DNA from: Schizochytrium sp. TIO01
Lineage: Eukaryota > Sar > Bigyra > Thraustochytrida > Thraustochytriidae
Direction: 5' to 3'
DNA: 64,000 nucleotides
Assembly (NCBI GenBank): GCA_004764695.1
Contig: SMSO01000032.1
Coordinates: 6,716,668 to 6,780,667, forward strand
Within the stretch, counting starts at the first letter, position 1, and each line of letters opens with the position of its first letter. Both the position numbers and the translations under genes were made by a program. Below, piece after piece: positions 55,601 through 64,000 of this stretch. Under the pieces are notes generated by a model. It ran no database searches, was not told the origin of the DNA, and worked only from the letters and a program-made list of their open reading frames with translations.

Positions 55601-58600
55601 ATTCATTAGGCAGTACACGATTATAGCAGGCGCCTAGCTAGATTGAGTATTGGCTTAATACTATGTAGTTACTAAGTATGCAAATGAATTTGAGGCAGAC
55701 CACTCTCACCACATAAAGGCTTCTCCTTTTTTCTTTTTTTTCTTTCTTTGCTATCTTTAATTGAAAGAGTCTTTTACCTGGGCTATTAGACACTCAGGTT
55801 TTCGGAATGATGTGGGCTACACTTGAAACGCAAGTTTTGCGGTGGGTGGGCGACGGTAGCTAGTATCCGCCTAGGTAGATCATGATCTAGTAGGCCCATT
55901 ACTTTAGTTTCTATGTTTTTTTTAAGTTTCTGTTTTTTTCCAAAATCATGATAAAATAATAAAGAAGGTAATAGAGGTGTAATGCGAAGTAGTTCCCTTT
56001 AGTCTATGAGTCGTGAAAGTGGGTGGTGGCGGTAGATTAGAAGACTATTTCTACCATCATCCCAAATCTCGCTGTCTCCAGCTGTTCATGACGCAACAAC
56101 GGAGGAACCAACGCATTTTCTAAGACGTAAATATGTAGATCTCTAGTTTGTTTGTGGTCGAACGAAAAATCAAAAAACATTCTGGCATGGTTAGTTGAAG
56201 TGAATTTAAGCTGACTACAGGCAAACTTTCGATCTTACGCTAGCATCCTCTTGTAGAGTCAAGCTTGAATATGAATGGTTCCTATTGTTTTTCTTCTTCT
56301 TGACTGCAGCAATTCTTCGCGCCACAGACACTGACGACTCTGTGACGAGTAGCTATTTCCATGGAGGATGACGATGGTGGCCAAGAACCTGCCAACTTGA
56401 AAGCAAGGAAAACAAAAACCATCCCAAGAATAGCGTAGTGTAGCGAACGCATACACTGAATGTAATTTGTGGAGTTCTCAGTAGCATATATGCAAATCCT
56501 TGAGATCGCACTTGCAAGGTGCAACGAAGAACTTCCCCTTGAAGAAGAAGAAGACTCACTGGCAGACAATATCAGTGCCTACTAAATCTTACATGTTCCA
56601 TTATCACGAATTAAACTTGCAAATTGAGATGGAACGCTAGGCGGTCCACACAATGCTTAACGCGCTGTATTCCAATGCATCACGACGACTTCCTTGATTT
56701 GCAACTCTGATATAGCAGCACTCGCATCAGTCAGAGGCTATCTCTGTAAATCACTTTCCTTTTATCTCATCCCTCGAATAAGCTACTATACCAATCAAGT
56801 TGTACATTGGAGATATGAGCTATTCTGATGAAGGCGCCGTTCTTACCTTTGACACTTGCGCTCCTTCCGTCTTGGTTACACTATCATTGCCATCACTGTT
56901 TTGATCAATGAGCATTTTCATCAAGGATGATGACTAACATACTTCACACAAGCATAAGAACTGAACAATCCATCACATCGAACGGTTGTCTCAAAGACGC
57001 GTGTCTTCAGCAGTTATCAGTGTCAGCATTGCTTGAGACAGCTGCTTGGAGGTTGCATGGAGCAATAAATCATAATCGGGAGACTTCATATCAGTGGGTG
57101 TTTTGAAGCTTTCCTCCACATATTGCTTCCACGCGTTACCTTGATGTAGAACAATACCCATTTGAAGGTTGGTCTGGGCGGTCGTCTATGGCCCAACCCG
57201 TTCAATGATGTTGTACAAAGTTAAATATCGTCCAGAACCACGATGATCTCGTAATGCTTTCGTCTTAACAACTTGCGTAAAATTCTATATTCTGTAAACC
57301 CCCTTTCGCCCATCGAGGACTCACGATTTGCGCTTTTGAGGCTCTCCCTAGAGGTACCCACCCTAGCCCTCCTGAATCGCCGTGCAGAAGAAACAGACTA
57401 AAAACCTATTCCCTTTTACCAAAGAAGCGTTTCCTCTTTCTTTGTATGTGTAACAACTATTATCATAGAGAAAATCAATAATGCGCTTAATGATTATGGA
57501 AAAATCATTTTTTCTTTAAAATATTCGTTTGATACGAAAAACTCCGCATGTACTCTGCACGTGCAGCAAGCAAGCAGGCGGTCAATCCACATGCCCGGGG
57601 GCATCTGAAACGTTTTTCAATCGCCCCCATTGAAGCTGCCTTGAATGACAATATAATGGAAATGTATACGGTCTAAAGGGGCATTGTTGATGTCTGTACT
57701 TTGCTATGTCGAATCAAATCAGCACGTGAATGAACAGCAGAAACGGCACATGCAGCGGCACTTTTCTCGTACTCAGCGTCTACAGACGCACTGCTGCAGT
57801 GCAACTTTGCGCAGCGAGACTGTAATCAAAAGCATCAATGTAAAGTGAATATCGGCTTCTGAGTCCTATTCTCTGCAAGAGAGCTCACTACCACCGGCAT
57901 TAAATGAAGAACTCAAGTAGGAGGTAAGTGGTGCTAATCAGTGTTACAGTTGATCAGGGGGAAGACCACGAAGTGCATACGGGCGCTACTAGCAAAAAGT
58001 CAATTCTCTTCACTACTTCGATACATCATTTAAGGCTTGCATCATACTATCTATATCTTCAGGTTTTCTGCATATTCTAGTTACTCTCCCGAAATCGGCT
58101 TAAAGTAGTTCAGGCCAAGTAACTTTCGGGCGTTTATCCATCTGAAATTAATTCTTTCAGGTGTATTACTATTGGCAGCAGTCACTAGTGGAAACTTGCA
58201 ACTTGAAGAATATATTTTCCACCTATGTAGGTTCCTAGAAGGGCCTTAATATCTCTGCATACTAAATCCACTTTTGCAATTTAACAACGGCCACTCATGA
58301 TATGCTTTGCACAGTCTGCTCATAGGTAGGCAGATAGTACTTCATAATGAAATATGTGCTCACTTAGTTTGTGCACAAGCTGAAGATAAATACTGATGTC
58401 CTTACACAAGAGCTATTCGGGATGTGCAAAGAGCCGGAGAAAAAAGGCTATCGGATAAACTTAATATATTAAATCCCCGTTGGACTAGCCGGAGTATCTC
58501 ACTTTCTTTATAATTCTCCGAATCAATATTTTGCTACTTCGAGGCAAATTTTACCATCAGCATCTTCGAGCCTTCCTCAAACGCCTGTGTAGAATTGCTT

Positions 58601-59159
58601 TTTAATTTTATGGGGATAGCATAAAACATACGACAAATTTGACCCTCAGAAAATTGACATCGCGTAATATTGTATCTGAGCCATATTAAATGTGAGGCGC
58701 TTCATTCAAAGTATCAAGCCACAGCCATAGCCATTCGATGCTAGGAATTTGAATAAATTCCATTGGGACATACGAGGCATTCTATTAAATAGTGCTTCGG
58801 AATATGAACTATTGAGAGCCTCGGATAGTCTTAGAAGTCAACGTTGAGCAAACTTGACAATATAACTCAATGCATTTGGACCTGACGTTCCAATGCCAGG
58901 TCATGTCCAGACTATCGAATTATCGAGGAGTCTAGTTTCTTTATAATGCACTTCTCTTCTATCACCAAGGTTTAATCTCATGTCGTCTCCACCACAGAGT
59001 TAGAATATCCCAACCTATTTATTATCTCTAACACGAGATATCATCATATACCTCAGGCTATCATGTGCACTATAGGATTCTTGTCATCACTTCTTTCTGT
59101 TTTAAGTGTTCTATTGTAGTGTTATCATTCTCGATAACTGGAGTCCTAACAGATAGAAA

Positions 59160-59504
59160 ATGGCAGCGCGTTCTCGTTATTTCTACGAAATGCTACTGTT
59201 TACGCTATTGCCAGTAAGCATCCTTCCCTTTTTGAAGTACTTTCCTAAGTGTTGGGGCCCGAATACACAAAGTACCCGGAAGATCTCTTCTTCGCAACTG
59301 TTGCGAGAGTTACTTCTGCGCGGAGACGCTTCGCTGCCGGCCGCTGGTCATCTGCCTATTCAGCGCCAACGAAACATCCGCATGCGCGACCGTTGGCCTC
59401 TCATGCTGCTGCCCTCAATCGGCTGCTCGACTGGAGCTAGGAATGTAAATATTGTGTCATTAACTCCACAGAAGTGGGCGTCACGTGCCGGGGGTTGTTT
59501 GTAA
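59160..59504 (+). CDS. Doubtful small membrane-associated protein, two competing frames
   Basis: An ATG with good context (GAAAATGG) opens a 114-codon frame. It starts MAARSRYFYEMLLFTLLPVS, with a hydrophobic helix to about residue 28. The GC-rich island 59240-59450 reads better in the next frame (GPEYTKYPEDLFFATVARV, then Arg/Ser/Ala-rich sequence to NRLLDWS, stop at 59440). A small intron or a one-base shift between the two frames would join helix and tail, but no fully convincing splice pair fits the phase. It may be a decayed gene. Product unknown. Confidence 0.3.
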   Translation: MAARSRYFYEMLLFTLLPVSILPFLKYFPKCWGPNTQSTRKISSSQLLRELLLRGDASLPAAGHLPIQRQRNIRMRDRWPLMLLPSIGCSTGARNVNIVSLTPQKWASRAGGCL

Positions 59505-59781
59505 GTGAGCAATTTTTTAAATGAAGATTTAAAAAAGCGTGCGTCAACCCACTTCTTCTACTCTTTTAAAAAGGAACTCTTGGTGATAAGCTGTGCATCC
59601 ATACCCTCTTTCGTAGCGTCCCGTGGCAGATTGTCATCGCGTTGAGGATTGAGGACGGCGTGGCCTTGACAGTCTACGAGGCCAATTCATTGGTGGGGAG
59701 TTGGTCTTTCTGAGGAACATACAAAGTATTTGGACACGGCTGCAATTTGGGAATAGGAGTTCTAAAGGGTGAACGAGCGAG

Positions 59782-60654
59782 ATGGCGGGCATGACGGCAG
59801 CGATTGAGGACGTGGAACAGGATGGCCAAAGCAGACGAGGCTCCAACATCTCGCACAATGTGCGATCGTGGTGGACTTACCAACCGTATAGGGCAAAACT
59901 TGCCATGATTCTTGGCGTCGGTTTCCTTGCCATTGCAGCAATCCTCGCCATTGTCAATACCGTGGTCCTCACCAACAAAAGTACCAGCGTTTCTGCTGAC
60001 TCCAGCTCCACTGAGAGCGAGAGTACTCTGGAGATCGCCGATGGAATTACATACGACGATGACCCTACCTGCATTATCCCAGAATCCAAGTGCGTGATTC
60101 CGGAGAATACCACGGACCCAAGCGAGGCCTGCACGACTCTTATTGACATTGGATACAGCGCTTGTGAGTTTGTCGATAACTCTTGCTCTATACTCCCAGA
60201 GTGCGAATGTGAGGATGTCCCAATCACTGGATGTGGTGCATTTAGCGGCAACCGCACAGGCTGCTTGACGTTTCTCGGCTGCACCTATGACAGCTATGAA
60301 ATGTGTATAGAAGTCGAGTGCAAAACTGCTAGCCCTACCCCTGCTCCGACTACAGCATCGCCTACTACGTTCAAAACAAAATCGCCAACTTTTCCTACCC
60401 CTCCCCCGACGATGATGCCTACGACTACCCCGACAACGGCGCCGACAACAGCACCAACGACGGCTCCGACACCGGCGCCAACAATGACTCCAACAGAAGC
60501 TCCAACTGAGCAGCCTACTCTGGCACCGAGTACAACAGCTGTCCCAACTGAAGCCCCGACTTTGGAGCCTACAGCTATGCCAACTGCAACACCCACCGCT
60601 GAACCAACTTTGGCGCCCACGCCGCTCCCAAGCAGCCCAGGCTGGTCGGTGTAA
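59782..60654 (+). CDS. PT-repeat single-pass membrane protein, intact paralogue
   Basis: 290 residues. A cytosolic head with RRGS and RSWW precedes a membrane helix (about 38-64, AKLAMILGVGFLAIAAILAI). Then TNKSTSVSAD and an STLEI stretch are followed by a Cys-rich domain (about 93-178: CTCYDLP-like CECEDVPITGC, then CLTFLGCTYD). About 35 Pro-Thr motifs (x-x-PT) follow and the end is GWSV. The order and several exact strings match the frameshifted gene at 48843-49927 (SWW, NKTSVS/NKSTSVS, LEI, D-x-PTNGC/DVPITGC, end GWNV/GWSV), so the two are duplicates. It lacks the WVEEETWPTS minisatellite. The PT region is probably O-glycosylated and extended, consistent with a cell-surface or scale/wall protein. 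Orientation relative to the membrane is not certain. Confidence 0.8.
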   Translation: MAGMTAAIEDVEQDGQSRRGSNISHNVRSWWTYQPYRAKLAMILGVGFLAIAAILAIVNTVVLTNKSTSVSADSSSTESESTLEIADGITYDDDPTCIIPESKCVIPENTTDPSEACTTLIDIGYSACEFVDNSCSILPECECEDVPITGCGAFSGNRTGCLTFLGCTYDSYEMCIEVECKTASPTPAPTTASPTTFKTKSPTFPTPPPTMMPTTTPTTAPTTAPTTAPTPAPTMTPTEAPTEQPTLAPSTTAVPTEAPTLEPTAMPTATPTAEPTLAPTPLPSSPGWSV

Positions 60655-63600
60655 ACAGTTGTTTGCTGACATTCGATGGCACATTTTCAAGGTTTGTCAT
60701 CTGACCTCTTGAACCTTTGCGGCGCCCTTCTCCGCAAAGTTCCTTTAATGATTGGCATACGACTGTGTTTTTGACTATTTGCTTTAGTGCTGTACAATTT
60801 TAGGTCAAAGCCTCTGCTTGTCATTTTCAATTGTTTCCTCTTTTTAGTTATGTTGCTTTTCACATTTATCATTTCTTGAACCATGTGCAACTGGCCATCA
60901 TGATGCCTTATAGAGATTGCGTACAACGCCCCTGCTTTTCTTGCTCATAGTTTAAAATTCCACATCGAAAATATCTTCCGCATTCCAAAAGTATAGCGCT
61001 TGCTACATTCTAAGTGATCATGCCGCTGCAGCACCCTCCATTTTCGCTCTAAGAAGGCTCTCCAAAATTTTTGATACCATACTTAGAAACTATGTTGGAA
61101 GATTATATCCCAAACAGCAACACAAATCATAGCTACTATAGTTCGTCTAATGACGAATTATGTCGACGAATATATTTCTGAAAAACAGTTCTTAGTAAAA
61201 TAAAGTAAAGAACTCTAATAATTGTAGCCAGAAACCATCTACTCAACCAATTGTGTAGCTACGTCAATACATGTATCAAACTCCTCTAGTTTACTTTTTC
61301 AATAGATGTCTTTATTGAAATAAGCACACAACTTTGAGAAAGTTTTCCTCTTGTTTTTCTGTATGTTTGAGTTGTATCACCAATGGGCCCTTTTATTATA
61401 ATCTGTAAAACTACAGGCTCGCTGAGCGGGACAACTACGTCAGGAATAATATGGTTCGGGTTCTGTTCATCAGTCTCGATTTCTTTGTTTTGCAAAACAA
61501 GAAAACAAACACTATTTTTCTGGGTTTCATTACTAACCTCTTGACAATGGTGGTGCTTGCTGGAATGAAAACCATATAATTATACTCTCCTATAAATCCT
61601 TCTTCCTGATAACACAGATAAAGCTAGCTACATGGTAAAGATCGCGCACGAGTGCAGAAGCTTTCAAAGTACCAAAAGGACATCTTACTTGGAGTGCCCC
61701 CATGCACAGGCTCAGGTAGAATGATCTTTTTCAGCTCGCCTTGTAGAGAATATTACTTAAAGACGGGTCCAAACCTTCTTGCGTTTTCTTCTACTTTTCT
61801 GATGGCCAGAAATGCGATGCAAAACTGCTCTATTTAACCACTATTACCAATTATATGCAGTTTCGCTAGAAAACTCTTGAAAACCGTATTATTTCGAGGA
61901 TGTTGTGTTTTACTTTGACAAAGCTAAGGTCTAACTACGTCCCTGAACTGCAATGCTCCAGGCGTTTGACCGACCGTATCGTTGTGCCTTGTGTTTTCTG
62001 ATCGGTTTAATTTTTCTGACTGGACGGTGTCATGGTACCGAGTAGTAAATGATGCAAATTATGCGTCTCGAAGCGCGATGTAGACTTTCGCGTCGAGCCG
62101 TTGCAGATTGCAGATTGATACCAATGCCAAATTATGCAGTTTGGCGTTTTCTCTTTAGTAGCAACAACAAGCTACCGTGGTACCCAGCAATATTTTTAAT
62201 GATCTAGAAGAAAGTTCGTACTAGCGCTGCATACCTTCTCGCTTCTGCAGTAGTGGTTGTACTTTGGACAACAAAGCCTAACCGTGGACACCTTTGGCGA
62301 TTCCTAAGAAACTGTGACATCTCCCCTCCATAGCTCTTGCTACTGTGATCACATTGGTCACACGCTAAACAGAATATTCCTTATTAATTTTTGACTTCCT
62401 GATTTTTTTAATAATTAGGATTTATGGTATTGTACTATTTTCTATAAATTTTAAATATATATTCTTTCTTCTATCTTTGAGGAAACCAGTTACTACCTGC
62501 GTAAGTACCTTCTACCTGCCTTCTACCTGCCCACCCACCCACTGAGTGGCAGATGTTAGAAATATAGCAGAGAAAATGTGCCTCAAAGTACCATTGCATC
62601 TATTTCGCTGAGGAATGCGTTGCTGAAACAAAAGTCGACTGCCCATGAAGAACCAAGCCCTCTCTCTAATTTAGAGATCCTCGCTTGTGAACCAGTATGA
62701 CAGTGACCCAGAGGCGACATGATGAATGAATCGAAACTCGTTCAGCGATCAAATAATGATCCGTTTAGCGAACCGATGAGGAACCCATGAAGAACTACGA
62801 CATTTCTTGCTGCAAGTACTGTGTAGGTAGGGATCTAGTCTTCCAAAGTGGGCGGATATGTTCAAGTTTGCACAGGCCTAAGGCTAGGAATTACAGTTGT
62901 TGGCCTACTGACGATGAGTGCTAGCTCGTGTACTGGGGTTTGGGTAGGGACGCAAGGCAAAGACGAACCGGTACAAGAACTGCCCATCCACATAATAAAT
63001 GAAGTTTTTTTGTTTAAACTTTTTCTAAAGCACGGAAAACGAGAAATTAACCTACGTTCTACCTCATAAGACTTCTACACTTTGACACCATATGAACCAA
63101 GCCAGGCACCTGGCACCTAGCACCTAGACTAAATGTACTCTAAAAACAATATACAAATAAAAACTCGGTACAAAACTGTAGACTAGCACTTCTTATAGGA
63201 GTACGTTATGAATGCGTGTAGAATCAGGGAAACGAATCTCTATAAGGCAAACATAAAGAAGAAACAAACTTTTACAAAAGCTAGAACTTACAGGCAACAT
63301 CTTAGTAGTGTTCTCAAAAGCCATTGAAAAGCATAGCAACATCCAAAATAGAAAGCGTCTTAGCACAAATACAAAATAAGCCAATTGAGTGGTTGATTGG
63401 CGATTCCAACTGGGCCCTGACGGAAGATCAAGACGAGCCTTTCGGTGATTCATCCAGGGTTGTTTCCGTACAACATCGCGTCCATATCACAGGTGCGAAG
63501 TTCGAGTGCACTCGAAGGGCTTATTTCTAACAACATTTACAGGGTTTACGCAGTACAGGTTTAATTAATCTTAATTCCAAGGTCAATATAGTCTTCATAA

Positions 63601-63700
63601 GGCAAACCTTGTTCTACTTGCCACGCTCGGAGCCAACCTCTTGCTCATGATATAAAGGCTATTCGACATTGCATTGTAGAGAACCTCGCTGCTGTTGTAA
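60655..63700. other. Intergenic, no gene recognised
   Basis: About 3 kb of AT-rich DNA with only short, motif-free frames. GTACCTTCTACCTGCCTTCTACCTG at about 62503-62530 and GTAGGTAGGG near 62824 are again of the GTAGGTA type. Confidence 0.5.
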
Positions 63701-64000
63701 ATGGTTTTCTACACAGGAGGAGGCGGGGGTGGAAAAAAAGATGGAAACACGGGTGCCACAGTACAAACTCCACCAAACGTAGCAATTGAAAATGAGCAGA
63801 CGTCTGCCCGTTTGCGGCAACTCTCAAATCCATCTATACAACGACAACGATCGTCTGACCGCAATCTCAACAGACAATCAAATTCAGTTGATGAGATCAA
63901 GTCTGAATCATCAAAACTCAGTCGGCGCTTACCAATGTTCCTTAAAATAGGGTTCGGATTAGCCAGAAGCCGCAGTCTAAGCCCCAAAAAGTCATCAAAG
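63701..64000 (+). CDS. 5' part of a gene running off the right edge
   Basis: From ATG 63701 the frame is open for exactly 100 codons to the end of the window. It begins MVFYTGGGGGGKKDG, followed by polar, Ser/Arg/Gln/Asn-rich sequence: SARLRQLSNPSIQRQRSSDR, then NSVDEIKSESSKLSRRLP, and RSRSLSPKKSSK at the edge. The RSRSLSP and RQRSSD strings look like kinase or 14-3-3 sites. No folded domain or membrane segment is visible yet. Open reading in an otherwise stop-rich region and the continuing frame support a real gene. Minus-strand frames here are shadows. Confidence 0.55.
   Translation, partial: MVFYTGGGGGGKKDGNTGATVQTPPNVAIENEQTSARLRQLSNPSIQRQRSSDRNLNRQSNSVDEIKSESSKLSRRLPMFLKIGFGLARSRSLSPKKSSK

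Larger units (their letters stand above)
49928..59159. other. Gene desert, AT-rich
   Basis: About 9.2 kb between two divergent PT-repeat paralogues. Apart from the exon-like frame at 52130-52396 and a doubtful 62-codon frame at 53926-54114, I see no genes. It contains poly-T/poly-A stretches, a TA dinucleotide run near 52599-52620, and many AATAAA-like strings. Confidence 0.5.

Overview
The window is nuclear DNA of a unicellular eukaryote. Long, mostly intronless genes lie on both strands with no operons, and the two introns that can be placed with confidence are short with canonical ends (GTGAGT...ACAG and GTAAGT...TCAG). The products are eukaryotic: a COMPASS subunit, a muniscin/TSET-type adaptor, an EF-hand cyclic-nucleotide-gated channel and a MAPR/cytochrome b5 reductase fusion. 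The 'PT'-repeat membrane proteins and the overall gene style suggest a stramenopile, perhaps a labyrinthulomycete (thraustochytrid). That placement is inference; no rRNA or organellar marker is present.

Layout. 0-12.8 kb is gene-poor and crowded with tetranucleotide microsatellites. It holds two tiny minus-strand genes (1662-1862 and 9431-9610) that are paralogues of each other. 12.8-17.4 kb holds an RBBP5/Swd1-like histone-methyltransferase subunit, a protein with a RibD_C-like reductase fold, and an acidic disordered phosphoprotein. 17.4-28.3 kb is sparse, with one disordered-protein gene (22839-23423) and exon-like scraps. 28.3-39.7 kb is the densest part: a TML/TCUP-like endocytic adaptor divergent from ribulose-phosphate 3-epimerase, a secreted Cys-containing protein, a DUF1295 membrane reductase, and a large EF-hand/cNBD channel. 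43.2-49.9 kb holds the MAPR/cytochrome b5 reductase fusion, a membrane-anchored M14 carboxypeptidase, and a PT-repeat surface protein broken by a one-base slip. 50-59 kb is an AT-rich gene desert with at most one exon-like ORF. 59.1-60.7 kb holds a doubtful small gene and an intact paralogue of the PT-repeat protein. A new gene starts at 63701 and runs off the right edge.

The genes do not form one pathway. The set mixes chromatin, membrane traffic, signalling, redox/lipid metabolism and cell-surface functions. The points most worth following are the two-member SPWK small-protein family, the hidden first exon and WDPF motifs of the adaptor, the MAPR+reductase fusion, the hybrid pore filter of the channel, the duplicated PT-repeat genes, and a GTAGGTA-like motif that recurs in many intergenic regions near genes.
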